Assembly (NCBI GenBank): GCA_052144935.1
Contig: JBKQPR010000062.1
Location: 1 to 22,881, forward strand
DNA length: 22,881 nt
Direction of reading: 5' to 3'
Source: JOPF133 sp052144935
Lineage (GTDB): Bacteria; Acidobacteriota; Terriglobia; Bryobacterales; Bryobacteraceae
In this document: in pieces, positions 14,026 to 22,636 of the stretch
Numbering within the stretch: the stretch's first letter is position 1
Layout: every line of letters begins with the position of its first letter
Notes under the pieces: model-generated
Told to the model about the DNA's origin: nothing
The model's input: only the letters and a program-made list of their open reading frames with translations
Databases searched by the model: none
Position numbers and translations under genes: made by a program

Positions 14026-15586
14026 ACCCGCTAGGGGACCCCAGCCCGCGGGACGCCGCTCCATCCGGCGCGGCTCGTATCTCATTTTCTTTGCAGTATT
14101 CGCCCTGGTTGTCTTTCTGAGCCATCTCTGGGCGCTCCGCCTGCCGTACTTCTGGGACGAAGCCGGCCAGTACATCCCCGCCGCGCTGGACCTTCTGCAC
14201 GGCGCCTGGATTCCGCACTCCGCACCGCCGATTCTTCATCCGCCGGCGGTGATGCTATACCTCGCCGCATTCTGGAAAGTGGCCGGTTTCCATCCGGCGG
14301 TCACGCGCTCCGCCATGCTGCTGATAGCCGCGGGCGCTGTACTGGCCGCCTTCCTGCTGGCGATCGAGCTGTTGCGCGAGGTGCGCGGCGTACCGGCCTT
14401 CCTGGTGGCCGCTCTGGTGTGCGCCTGTCGGCTGTTCTTCGCGCAGTCGATGCTGGCCCAGTTGGATGCGCCCGCCATGCTCTTCACCACCCTCGCGCTG
14501 CTGCTGTTTCTGCAGGACCGGCTGCGGCTGGCGGCGGCTACCTCGGTCGTTTTGGTGCTGGTGAAGGAGACCGGCGTGGTGGTTCCGCTGGTCTTCCTGT
14601 TGTGGCTCGGGAACGAACGCCGCTGGCGCGAGGCCGCGTTTTTCGTGGCGCCGCTGGCCGCTCTGTCCACCTGGATCGTGTGGTTGCACCATTCGACGGG
14701 CCACTGGATGGGCAATCCGGGTTTCCTGCAGTACAACCTTTACTATCCTCTGCACCCGGCGCGTCTCGCCATGGCGCTGTTCCGCCGCGTCTACTATTTG
14801 TTCTTCGCCAACTGCCATTGGATGGGCACGCAGGCGATCCTGTTGGCGTGGCGCACCAGCAGTCTGTTCCGCAGCCGGCCGTGGCGCATCGCGTTATGGC
14901 TGGCGGCCGCGCACGTCTTCACGGTCACCCTCCTGGGAGGCGCGGCCCTGGAGCGCTACCTGCTGCCGGCGATCCCGATCCTTTACACCGCCATGGTGGC
15001 CGGGTTGATGCTGTTGCGGAGGGTTCCGCGCCTGGTCTGCTCCGCCATCCTGCTGATCGGAGTGGCGGCCGGCAACGTCATCAACCCTCCCTACCCGTTT
15101 CCCTACGAGGACAATCTGGCTTTCAGCGACTTTGTGCGCCTGCACGTGGAAGCCGCGCAATTCCTGGCGCGCCGCTTTCCGGAAGCGCGCATTGCCACGG
15201 CATGGCCGATGACCGCCGAACTCTCCCGGCCGGAACTGGGCTTCGTCAACCACCAGCTCCGCATCGAGCGGCTGGCCGACTTCTCCGCGGCCACGATTCA
15301 ATCCATCGACTGGAAGCGCGTGGACGTCCTGGTGGTCTATTCGCGCCGCTGGGACCCCGATCTGAACTTCATGCACTGGCCGCCCATCGAGCGATTCTGG
15401 GGCCGTTTCGGCGGATATGTTCCGGGCGTCACCAGCACCGAGGCCTGGAGCATGACGCCATACCCCAACCACGCACATTTCGAGAAGCGCGGCCAGTGGG
15501 TGGACGTGTATGCCAACCCGGCCGCCGCGCGGCGCTCTACCCTGTTGGTGTGGGACAGGCCAGCCAATGCCGATGAGGGCCACTGA
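14009..15586 (+). CDS. GT-C type membrane glycosyltransferase (ArnT/PMT-like, GT39-like)
   Basis: The protein is 525 residues from a GTG at 14009 inside the end of the DUF3467 gene. After a basic N-terminus, a first membrane segment (SYLIFFAVFALVVFLSHLWAL, 23-43) leads to LPYFWDEAGQYIPAA. Asp50-Glu51 in this first loop is the acidic catalytic motif of lipid-linked GT-C enzymes. About eight to ten more hydrophobic segments follow up to about residue 350. A soluble C-terminal domain (about 360-525) would face the periplasm. Such enzymes move a sugar from a polyprenyl-phosphate carrier to a lipid, protein or polysaccharide; donor and acceptor are unknown. Coupling to DUF3467 is the only context. 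Confidence 0.82.
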   Translation: MAAYSRPARGPQPAGRRSIRRGSYLIFFAVFALVVFLSHLWALRLPYFWDEAGQYIPAALDLLHGAWIPHSAPPILHPPAVMLYLAAFWKVAGFHPAVTRSAMLLIAAGAVLAAFLLAIELLREVRGVPAFLVAALVCACRLFFAQSMLAQLDAPAMLFTTLALLLFLQDRLRLAAATSVVLVLVKETGVVVPLVFLLWLGNERRWREAAFFVAPLAALSTWIVWLHHSTGHWMGNPGFLQYNLYYPLHPARLAMALFRRVYYLFFANCHWMGTQAILLAWRTSSLFRSRPWRIALWLAAAHVFTVTLLGGAALERYLLPAIPILYTAMVAGLMLLRRVPRLVCSAILLIGVAAGNVINPPYPFPYEDNLAFSDFVRLHVEAAQFLARRFPEARIATAWPMTAELSRPELGFVNHQLRIERLADFSAATIQSIDWKRVDVLVVYSRRWDPDLNFMHWPPIERFWGRFGGYVPGVTSTEAWSMTPYPNHAHFEKRGQWVDVYANPAAARRSTLLVWDRPANADEGH

Positions 15587-15630
15587 CCTGGGTGGGGCAG
15601 GCTGGGCGAGCTAAAGCACAATGTCACTTA

Positions 15631-15730
15631 GGGTAGCCGGAACCACAAACTGGACGCGGACCACGCGCGCTTACCCACGCTACGATATTCAAGGCTGCGT
15701 GAAATGTCCAGCTTGTTGTTCCGGCTACCC
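15631..15730. mobile_element. MITE-like element, 25-bp terminal inverted repeats, TTA target duplication
   Basis: Termini 15631-15655 and 15706-15730 are inverted repeats matching at 23 of 25 positions (GGGTAGCCGGAAC...). The 50-bp interior has no gene. The element is flanked on both sides by TTA (15628-15630 and 15731-15733), which reads as a 3-bp target-site duplication. A 3-bp TNA duplication is known for the IS1031 group of IS5, so the mobilising transposase could be of that kind, though this is only inference. Confidence 0.8.
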
Positions 15731-15767
15731 TTACTGTGCCCGTAGCAGCATTCTGCATTAATTGTGG

Positions 15768-15826
15768 GGCGGGCAATCCTGCCCGCCGCCGGGCCCGAAG
15801 GCACCCCCAGGCGGCTGTTTCGGGCC
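15768..15826. repeat. REP-like palindromic unit
   Basis: GGCGGGC-AATCCT-GCCCGCC (15768-15787) is followed by GGCCCGAA (15792-15799) and its inverse TTCGGGCC (15819-15826). The reverse complement of 15791-15807 (GGGGTGCCTTCGGGCCC) resembles the 21-mer shared by 5741-5761 and 17372-17392. Two perfect stems in 60 bp suggest a compound REP element. Confidence 0.6.
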
Positions 15827-15948
15827 ACGCGTGAGTCTGCGCGCCCGGCAAGCGCGGGCTGAAAGCCGGCGTCTGCCGCGTCACATCGCCTGAGCCTCCG
15901 CCACTCGCGGGGCTGACGTGTGTCAAATGTCGGGGTCAAAACGGCGCT

Positions 15949-17025
15949 TCAGTCGGTGCAAGCGAAATGGATTGGCGACGGTGGAAGGCCGGCAAGCAGC
16001 CGCCACGCTTCCTGCCAAGCGGAGCGGGCCTCGGGCGACTCCTGGTTCCCTTCGAGAAACGCGCGAAAATGGGCGATGGCGGCGCGGCGTAGCGCTTCGG
16101 AACCGGTTGGCCTGTTTGCGCCATTGAGATCGACCTGCGGGTAAGTGAGAATCAGCTTGGCTGCGTATGCGCGAGCCATTGTCAAATGGATGTACGGTTT
16201 CCAGCGGCTTGCGGGGAAATCCCGCAGCAGCTTTTCTCCAAAACTAATCAGCCCGCCCTGCCAGTTGTTATGGCCATCGTCAAAAGAGCACGGATTCTCC
16301 AAGTGAGCGACGCGGGTGCCCTCCGCAGCGTTTTTGAGAGAAGGTTGGCCCTTGGGGGCCCCGCCAGACCAGTCGAATGATAATCCGCGTGGGGCCAGAG
16401 AAGAGCGAGCGATGACGAGCAGGCGTGTGTGCGCATGGGGTATGGGGATGGGGCCTCCCGGATCGACGGCCAGTACAATACGCCGATTGGCGCGTTCCCA
16501 GACCCTATAAGGGCTCCAGTAACCCGAACCCCAATCTCCGTCTGTTCTCTTGAACCGGGAAGGCTCGCCGGCCGATCCAAGCGATGCGCCGAGGTCTGCG
16601 GAAACCGTTTTGGCGAGTTCGCCTGGACCCTCGGGGTCATCCACTTCGCACCAAAGCGCTAGCAGCCGGCACTGTTGCAAAAGGCTTGCGTCCTGGTGGC
16701 CGGACAGTGGATCGGCAAGCTTTCCCGACGGAACGTAAAAGAACGCCTGCCGAGTGGCTTTGACGCCGCCGGGGAAAGCGAACTCTGCAACGCTGGCCGC
16801 GCACCACAGGCCCTGAGTTTCGTACTCGTTGTCGTAGCCCGCATTCTTCAAGCGCTCGTTGGGATGCAGATTGCGCCAAACAGCGAGATCAGGTGCTGCG
16901 TCTAACGCGGAGATTTCGGAGAGCACAAGCCCGGCTAAAGAGCTGGGGCCTTTCGTCTGAGCAAACAAATTGCCCGCGGCCGTCACAATCAGTACGAAAA
17001 CTACACGACATACGGACTGGAACAT
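15949..17025 (-). CDS. Secreted protein of unknown function
   Basis: The protein is 358 residues from the ATG at 17025, chosen because it gives a signal peptide (MFQSVCRVVFVLIVTAAGNLFAQ) at the N-terminus; an ATG at 17079 would add 18 residues in front. I do not recognise a family. The middle part has many Trp and Cys (GLWCAASVAEFAFPGG, CRLLALWCEVDDPEG, GDWGSGYWSPYRVWERANRR). The C-terminal third is helical and TPR-like (SRWKPYIHLTMARAYAAKLIL, EALRRAAIAHFRAFLEGN, ARSAWQEAWRLLAGL). It stands alone on the minus strand between intergenic regions and is probably a periplasmic or exported protein. Confidence 0.65.
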   Translation of the reverse strand: MFQSVCRVVFVLIVTAAGNLFAQTKGPSSLAGLVLSEISALDAAPDLAVWRNLHPNERLKNAGYDNEYETQGLWCAASVAEFAFPGGVKATRQAFFYVPSGKLADPLSGHQDASLLQQCRLLALWCEVDDPEGPGELAKTVSADLGASLGSAGEPSRFKRTDGDWGSGYWSPYRVWERANRRIVLAVDPGGPIPIPHAHTRLLVIARSSLAPRGLSFDWSGGAPKGQPSLKNAAEGTRVAHLENPCSFDDGHNNWQGGLISFGEKLLRDFPASRWKPYIHLTMARAYAAKLILTYPQVDLNGANRPTGSEALRRAAIAHFRAFLEGNQESPEARSAWQEAWRLLAGLPPSPIHFACTD

Positions 17026-17582
17026 TCCGAGGGAAAGCTCAATTCTGGGGAAGCTCACCGTCCTGATGCTTTCGATCACATTCTATCAAATCGAATCCGC
17101 TCGCTCACCAAAGCTGTGGCATCGTTGCGCCGGTCGTAAGCCAGGCCGTCTTTAAGCGCGAGTGTCCGCGATAGGGTACGAGATCCCGCTTTCCGATAGT
17201 CCGACGTTATGACCACATGCCAGTGCAGTCGCCCACCCGGAAGCGATCCACATGAGCGTGTACTCGCCTATCCGGCGAAGCTCTCACAGCCGGAACGCTA
17301 ACTCGCCTGTGAGGAGCGCACTTTGCTCCACCCGAGGGCGATGCGGCAGGCTATTTTTAGCGCCTATGTCTGGGGTGCCCTCTGGGCCCGCTGCAGCCCA
17401 GATTATTCCTCATCGGCCGGGGAACCGCCCATGGCCTGGAATGAAAACACGCGCCCGTTCGGCCGCCGTTCGAGGGGTGTTTTCAAGCGCGGCTGTCCCG
17501 CACAAAAGCAAGCTGCACTGAGGCTGGGATCACGGCGCAGGTAGCCGCCGCCAGCCGCAGCCGGTCGATCCCACGCCCCCCC
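17026..17582. other. Intergenic region without a supported gene
   Basis: Short frames here show no family resemblance. It contains a 21-bp word (17372-17392) identical to 5741-5761 inside the CPBP gene, and an inverted pair ctcacag/ctgtgag around 17283-17314. It may hold degraded repeats or gene fragments. Confidence 0.5.
17372..17392. repeat. 21-bp word shared with 5741-5761
   Basis: An exact 21-bp match (ggggtgccctctgggcccgc plus t) to a site inside the CPBP coding sequence, same orientation on the plus strand. A related form lies inverted at 15791-15807. It is probably part of a dispersed repeat family. Confidence 0.6.
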
Positions 17583-18296
17583 TTACACTCCCCGCGCCTG
17601 CTCGGCCTGTCCCACCAGCTCGCCCTTCTCCAGATGCTGCACGCGCGTGGCGAATTGCGCGGCGTGCGGATCGTGCGTCACCAGCACCACGGTCTTGCCG
17701 TAGTCCCGGTTCAGCTTCGAGAGGATGGTCAACACTTCCAGCGCCGAGGCCGCGTCCAGGTTGCCGGTCGGCTCGTCCGCCAGAATCAGCGCCGGGTCGG
17801 TGACAATGGCGCGCGCAATCGCTACGCGCTGCTCCTGTCCGCCCGAAAGCTGGCGCGGGAAATGACCCAGCCGGTCGCCCAGCCCCACCAGTTTGAGCGC
17901 CGTGGTGGCGTGCTCCAGGCGCTCCGCTTTCTTCAGATTGGTCAGCTTCAGCGGCAGCTCCACATTTTCCAGCGCGGTCAGCACGGGGATCAAATTGAAC
18001 TGCTGGAAAACGAAGCCCACGTGCTCATTGCGCCAGTGGGCGATTTCCCGGTCGCTGAGCTCGCGCAGGTTGTGGCCCAATACGCGGATTTCGCCGCCGG
18101 TGGGCCGGTCCATGGCGGCAATCAGATACAGCAGCGTCGATTTGCCGGACCCCGAAGGTCCCATCAGCGCCACGAATTCGCCCCTTTCAATCTCCAGGCT
18201 CACATCCTTGAGCGCCACCACGTGGAACTCGTCGCGCACAAACTCTTTGGTCAGATCGCGTGTTTCAATGACGGTTTCGATGACAGCTTCGCTCAT
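17583..18296 (-). CDS. ABC transporter ATP-binding protein (LolD/MacB type)
   Basis: The protein is 237 residues from ATG 18296, 7 nt after the stop of the adaptor gene. Walker A is GPSGSGKST (46-54), Q-loop FVFQQFNL (95-102), signature LSGGQEQR (150-157), Walker B ILADEPTGNLD (171-181) and H-loop VTHD (206-209). The EPTGNLD form and the length are typical of ATPases that work with FtsX-type permeases (LolD, MacB N-domain, YknY). In the signature, Glu replaces the usual Gln in SGGQQQR. It supplies ATP for the two permeases encoded upstream in the same operon. It is the last gene of the operon. Confidence 0.93.
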   Translation of the reverse strand: MSEAVIETVIETRDLTKEFVRDEFHVVALKDVSLEIERGEFVALMGPSGSGKSTLLYLIAAMDRPTGGEIRVLGHNLRELSDREIAHWRNEHVGFVFQQFNLIPVLTALENVELPLKLTNLKKAERLEHATTALKLVGLGDRLGHFPRQLSGGQEQRVAIARAIVTDPALILADEPTGNLDAASALEVLTILSKLNRDYGKTVVLVTHDPHAAQFATRVQHLEKGELVGQAEQARGV

Positions 18297-18303
18297 AAAT
18301 CGT

Positions 18304-19641
18304 CTATGCTTTCCGGCGCACCCTGTCGCCATCCTTCAATCCGGCGGGCGGGCTGAGAATCAGGTCTTCCCCTCCCACCAATCCGTCTTCAATCCGCACG
18401 CCCGTCCCGCTGGTGGCGCCGGTCTTCACCCCGCGCCGCACGGCCTTGCCGTCCAGCAGCACAAACACCCCGCCATCGCGCACCGCGCTGGAGGGCACGA
18501 TCACCACCGGCCGCGCCGGCGCCGCCGATTTCGAAACCGGCTGTTGCTCGGCGATAAACGCCACGCTGGCGTTCATTTCCGGCCGCAGGTAATCGTCGGG
18601 TTTGGTCACCTTCACCTTGATTTGCACGGTGGCCTTCTGGCGGTTGGCCTCGGGCGAGATCTCCTTGATGAACCCGTCGTACTTGCGGTCGGGATAGGCG
18701 TCGGTCGTGATGGTCCCGTGCTGCTGCGCGTGCAGCTTGGCGAAGTCGTTCTGGCTGATGTCCAACTCCACTTCCAGATCGTTCAGATCCGCCAGTGACA
18801 CCACGTACCCCTTGGCGCCGCGGTCGCCCACAAAGCTGGTGGTGACGAATTCGCCCTTCTCGACGGCCCGTTCCAGAATCGTGCCGGTGACCGGCGCGCG
18901 GATCACGGTGTTGTCCAGGTTGGTCTCCGCATAAGCCAGCGCGCCCTTGGCCTGCTGCACCTGGCCGCGCAGCGAATCGATCTCTTCCTGCCGCGGCCCC
19001 AGTTTCACCAACTCGTACGTTTTCTGCAGCGAATTCACTTTGTGAACCGCGCCGTCGTAGCGGGCCTGCGCGTCGTCCACCGACTGGCTGGCCACCAGGC
19101 CCTCTCCAATCTGGCTTTTCACGCGGTTCAAGCTTACCCTGGCGTTCTCCAGATCGGCCTTGGCCGAATCCAGATTGGCCAGCGCCTGGGCGATCTCTTC
19201 CGGCCGCGATCCGTGCAGGGCTTCATCCAGCCTCGCCTGCAAGTTGGCCAATTGGCCGCGCGCCTGTTCCATCTGGGCCTGGTATTCGTCGTCCTCCAAC
19301 CGCACCATCACGCTGCCTTCGCGCACGTGGTCGCCTTTGTCCACACCGATCCACTTCACCTTGCCGACTACTTTGGCGGCCACTTCGATCCGGTGCGCGG
19401 CCACGATGTAGCCGGTGGCGTTGAGCACCACGCCCTCGGGCGCGCTGGCCGCGCTGATCGTTTGCACGCGCTGGGTTTCCACCACGGTGGCGGCGTCCAG
19501 TTTGGCCGAGAGAGCGCGCCATGCGCCCAGCGCCACCAGCACGGTCACGCCGGCCACGATCCAGCGAGTGGCCCACTTGGAGGGTCCCGAGGAGCGGCGG
19601 GTCGTCCGGTCAATCCGTAAGTTTTTCAGTTCCGCGTCCAT
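18304..19641 (-). CDS. Membrane-fusion (HlyD/RND-type, MacA-like) periplasmic adaptor
   Basis: The protein is 445 residues, anchored by one N-terminal membrane segment (WATRWIVAGVTVLVALGAW, 23-41). The lipoyl half-motif IEVAAKVVGKVKWIGVDKGDHV is near 84-105, followed by a long alpha-hairpin coiled coil (about 120-225, many Ala/Gln/Glu). The second lipoyl half is NTVIRAPVTGTILERAVEKGEFV, and beta-barrel and membrane-proximal domains run to the end (DYLRPEMNASVAF). Such adaptors connect an inner-membrane ABC transporter to outer-membrane partners. It starts 6 nt after the second permease stop. No outer-membrane TolC-like gene is present in the window. Confidence 0.92.
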   Translation of the reverse strand: MDAELKNLRIDRTTRRSSGPSKWATRWIVAGVTVLVALGAWRALSAKLDAATVVETQRVQTISAASAPEGVVLNATGYIVAAHRIEVAAKVVGKVKWIGVDKGDHVREGSVMVRLEDDEYQAQMEQARGQLANLQARLDEALHGSRPEEIAQALANLDSAKADLENARVSLNRVKSQIGEGLVASQSVDDAQARYDGAVHKVNSLQKTYELVKLGPRQEEIDSLRGQVQQAKGALAYAETNLDNTVIRAPVTGTILERAVEKGEFVTTSFVGDRGAKGYVVSLADLNDLEVELDISQNDFAKLHAQQHGTITTDAYPDRKYDGFIKEISPEANRQKATVQIKVKVTKPDDYLRPEMNASVAFIAEQQPVSKSAAPARPVVIVPSSAVRDGGVFVLLDGKAVRRGVKTGATSGTGVRIEDGLVGGEDLILSPPAGLKDGDRVRRKA

Positions 19642-19647
19642 AGGCGA

Positions 19648-20811
19648 TCAGATCTCCCGCAGCGCCGTCAGGATCTCTTTTTTCGACGCCATGCGCGCCG
19701 GAAACATGCCGCCCACGGTACCCATCACCAGCGCGAAGAGGACACCCTCCGCCATGATTCGCGGCGTCACCCGAAAATCGAAGGCCAGCTCGGCGAAGTT
19801 GGTGTTCCCCACCGCGGTGGTCAGGCCGTTGAGCGGCGCCACCAGCAGGCATCCCAGCGCGCCGCCCAGCGCAGCCAGCAGCAGCGACTCCAAAAAGAAA
19901 CTCATCAGAATGCTGGCGCGCGAAAAGCCGAGCACCCGCAGCGTCCCGATCTCGCGCGCCCGCCGCGCCACCGCCGCGTACATCGTATTCATGGCGGCGA
20001 AGCAACTGCCCACCGCCATGATCAGGGCCACAAACACGCCCGTATACTCGATGGGCGCCCCCTGGGCAGTCTGCGATTCGTAGTACTCCCTTTCCGACTG
20101 AGCGTTCACTTCCAGGCGCTGGTCGCTGTTCAGGTCGTTGACCAGCGCGGCCGCGGTCACCGGATCGGTTGCCTTCACCAGGGCGCTACTGACCGTTTCG
20201 ATGCGTTGCATGTCCGCGGCTACCTGGTTGAGGTCGCCCCAGATTTCGCTATCCTGCGCGCCGCGCGCGGCGTCCATAACCCCCACTATGTTCCAGTTGC
20301 CGCGGCCAAAACGCACGGTGCCGCCGATGTGCGCCTCAGGGAACCGCTTGGCCACCGACTCGCCCACTACCACTTCGCGCTGGCCCACCTGAAACCAGCG
20401 GCCGGAGGCGATATGCACGTTCGACCGGATCTCCATACCCGCCGGTGTAAGGCCCCGCACCGTCACGTTGACGCCATTCGGATTATCGACGTTCGCCATA
20501 TTGATGACGGAGACCAGTTCGAGCGACGCCAGCGGCTGGCCGTCGTGGCCGGTGGCGATGCCGGGCTTGAACTTCAGATTTTGAAACTGCTGGCGGTCGA
20601 ACAGGCTGACGACCTCGGAATTCGACCCCTTGCGCAGCACCACCACGTGCAGCGGGTCACCGGAATTGCCTAGCGTAGCGCGCAGCCCGTTGACCAGCGC
20701 CAGAACGGCCAGCAGCACCGCCACAGTCAGGGCGATGCCCAGCGCGGTCATCAGAGTGGTGGTCTTGCGGACCACCAGGTTGCGTAGATTATAAGCAATA
20801 GGAATGGCCAT
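19648..20811 (-). CDS. FtsX/MacB-type ABC permease
   Basis: The protein is 387 residues with MacB_PCD plus FtsX architecture. Membrane segment 1 is at about 19-42 (TLMTALGIALTVAVLLAVLALVNG). A periplasmic domain (about 45-260) and three C-terminal segments follow (about 265-290 TGVFVALIMAVGSCFAAMN, 310-335, 360-380). The cytoplasmic loop RRAREIGTLRVLGFSRASIL (near 290-310) is the conserved coupling region that contacts the ATPase. It starts 3 nt after the first permease stop, so the pair is translationally close. Together with its partner it probably forms the transport or mechanotransmission unit; the substrate is unknown. Confidence 0.92.
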   Translation of the reverse strand: MAIPIAYNLRNLVVRKTTTLMTALGIALTVAVLLAVLALVNGLRATLGNSGDPLHVVVLRKGSNSEVVSLFDRQQFQNLKFKPGIATGHDGQPLASLELVSVINMANVDNPNGVNVTVRGLTPAGMEIRSNVHIASGRWFQVGQREVVVGESVAKRFPEAHIGGTVRFGRGNWNIVGVMDAARGAQDSEIWGDLNQVAADMQRIETVSSALVKATDPVTAAALVNDLNSDQRLEVNAQSEREYYESQTAQGAPIEYTGVFVALIMAVGSCFAAMNTMYAAVARRAREIGTLRVLGFSRASILMSFFLESLLLAALGGALGCLLVAPLNGLTTAVGNTNFAELAFDFRVTPRIMAEGVLFALVMGTVGGMFPARMASKKEILTALREI

Positions 20812-20814
20812 AAG

Positions 20815-21975
20815 CTAATCCGTGCTCCGCAGAGCTTCTACAATCGGGGTGCGCGACGCGCCCATGGCGGGCACCAGCGAGCTCATCACACCGAGGATGC
20901 CCGCGGTGGCCAGACAGGCCAGCGCCACGCTCGGCTCAAACAGCGGCAGCGGCGGCAGGAATCCGCCGAACGGGCTCTTCTCGATCCCGCGCATCAGCAA
21001 CGACGAGATGGCGAAACCCACCACGCCTCCGCACACGGAAATTACGGCGGCCTCTCCCAGAATCAGACCCAGCACGGCCGCGGGCGTGAAACCCAAAGTC
21101 TTCAGCACCCCCACTTCGCGCACGCGCTCGCGCACCGACATAGCCATGGTATTGGCTGAAACCAGCAGCACCGTGAACATCACCGCGGCCGCGATGGCCA
21201 TCAGAAACATCTTCACATTGCCCAGCAGCGACAGAAAGCCAACCACGAAGGCCTGCTCCGATTCGGTTTTGGTCTCCGCCGTGGAGTTGTGGAACAGATC
21301 GTCGACGGTTCGCGCGATGCGCGACGAGTTGGCCGGATTGTCGATCAGGATGTCGTACATGCCTACAAACCCGCGCCGCCGCTCGGAGAGCGTCTGGTCG
21401 ATGTATTCCTTATTTACGTACATCACGGCGCTGGCCTGAGGGCTGTCGAAGATCCCGCGAACCACGAACTCGAAATCGCCGGGGTAGATGTCGCCGGTGA
21501 TGTTGATGCGGTCGCCCAGCTTAAAGTGGAAGGTCTGTTCCAGGTCGCGGCCGACCACGCAGGCGGTGCGGTCGCGTTCGAACGCCTTCTTCTGGTCTTC
21601 CGGAATCTTGTATTCCCCGTACAGTTTGAAGAGCTTCTCCGGCTCCACGGAAAACCGCGCGAACTGGTTCTTGGGATCGCGGTTGTCCTTATAAGTGCCG
21701 CCGAACCAGTTGTAAATCATGGCTTCGCGGACGCCTGGCACGTGCTCGATGCGCGATTGGTAGGCCAGCGGAATGGCCACCGTCAGCGACACGCGATTGC
21801 GGGTCACGAGGCGAAGGGCCTGCCCCGGCGACGGGTCGCTCAGATAAAACGCGTGGTACATCGAGATCATCACGCCCAACAGGCACATCGAGATGCCGAT
21901 GGAGGCGATGGTCAGGCTGGTCCTGCGGCGATTGCGCCAACAGTTCTTCACGATCAGGGGAAGATAGCGAAGCAT
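20815..21975 (-). CDS. FtsX/MacB-type ABC permease, first gene of export operon
   Basis: The protein is 386 residues. After the amphipathic N-terminus (LPLIVKNCWRNRRRTSL) comes membrane segment 1 (TIASIGISMCLLGVMISMYH, 20-40), then a periplasmic domain (about 42-255), then three more segments (about 258-282, 308-330, 345-368). The coupling loop RERVREVGVLKTLGFTPAAVLGLILGE is present. It is a paralogue of the next gene, so the transporter is probably a heterodimer. The ATG at 21975 lies 1-2 codons after an AT-rich stretch. A weak promoter-like pair (TTGAAC near 22013-22008 and TAAACT near 21988-21983, spacing 19) lies upstream, but I do not rely on it. Confidence 0.92.
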   Translation of the reverse strand: MLRYLPLIVKNCWRNRRRTSLTIASIGISMCLLGVMISMYHAFYLSDPSPGQALRLVTRNRVSLTVAIPLAYQSRIEHVPGVREAMIYNWFGGTYKDNRDPKNQFARFSVEPEKLFKLYGEYKIPEDQKKAFERDRTACVVGRDLEQTFHFKLGDRINITGDIYPGDFEFVVRGIFDSPQASAVMYVNKEYIDQTLSERRRGFVGMYDILIDNPANSSRIARTVDDLFHNSTAETKTESEQAFVVGFLSLLGNVKMFLMAIAAAVMFTVLLVSANTMAMSVRERVREVGVLKTLGFTPAAVLGLILGEAAVISVCGGVVGFAISSLLMRGIEKSPFGGFLPPLPLFEPSVALACLATAGILGVMSSLVPAMGASRTPIVEALRSTD

Positions 21976-22319
21976 ATATCGAGTTTACGCAGGTTTCGGC
22001 ATGCGTGTTCAACCCGCTACCGGTGAGTAGCGGCCGGGTGCCGGTGAGCCGCGGGAGGAAATCGGCCAGGACGGTGTAAAGTTTTGCGGTCCTGCCGATA
22101 GACGATTAGCAGCCGGCGGCGAAAACCGCTCGGTGAAGGGCGCCCTCCGGGCCCGGCGCCGAACGCTCCTCGGAGCCGGCCCACTGGGCGCCCCGTCAGT
22201 GGAGGGGTCGCCGCCGGCTGCCAGAACATGGAGGTGGAAGATGCCGACATTACTTGAGACGAATTTGAAGCCCGCCAGCGAACCAGGTTGCGGCAGGCGC
22301 GCGAGAACGGCTATCTGGA
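21976..22319. other. Intergenic region, GC-rich, no supported gene
   Basis: It contains palindrome-rich DNA near 22139-22165 (ggcgccctccgggcccggcgcc). A short plus-strand piece at about 22254-22327 reads DEFEARQRTRLRQARENGYLDA between two stops. This resembles a gene fragment, but I cannot name the family. It directly abuts the transposase remnant. Confidence 0.4.
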
Positions 22320-22636
22320 TGCGTAGTGCCGGTGGATCGCGCCTCCATCCGCCGACCGGCGAGTTGGGTGGGGAATGCTGTAGTAATGACGGTCGACTTC
22401 GACGTGGTAATCAATGTTGGCACGGACGGTTTTCCAGCGGGCGATTAGGTATCGTTCGGCGGGCAGAGGCTGGAGAGTGGCCGGTCCACTTCGGCGAACA
22501 GCGAGGCGCGAGTACCTTCCCGTTTGCGAAATGGGCGATGGTTCAGTTTTTCGAACTGGCCGATTGCCTGATTCAGTTCCGCCAGCGTGAAAAACCTGTG
22601 GTGCCGCAGGGCCGCCCAGATCCAGCGTTCCACCAT
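22320..22636 (-). pseudogene. IS21-family transposase (IstA) remnant
   Basis: From 22636 down the minus strand reads MVERWIWAALRHHRFFTLAELNQAI, then KLNHRPFRKREGTRASLFAEVDRP. One frame over it continues PLPAERYLIARWKTVRANIDYHVEVDRHYYSIP, and after a second shift QLAGRRMEARSTGTT. This is the C-terminal part of IstA of IS21-type elements, after the DDE catalytic core. Two single-base frameshifts (near 22470 and near 22385) and the missing N-terminal two thirds show it is dead. No istB helper or terminal inverted repeats are visible in the window. Confidence 0.85.

Larger units (their letters stand above)
15587..15948. other. Intergenic region with MITE and REP-like hairpins
   Basis: No gene is supported. 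It holds the MITE (15631-15730), a 7-bp hairpin (15768-15787) and an 8-bp inverted repeat (15792-15826). The rest is GC-rich without recognisable coding potential. Confidence 0.65.

Noticed and set aside
13603..14175. Upstream extension of the 60-residue zinc-ribbon frame
   Set aside because: It is antisense to DUF3467, and the strong ribosome site fixes the start at 13602.
14419..15576. Second plus-strand frame inside the glycosyltransferase gene
   Set aside because: Alternative-frame shadow; the membrane segments and DE motif belong to the 14009-15586 frame.
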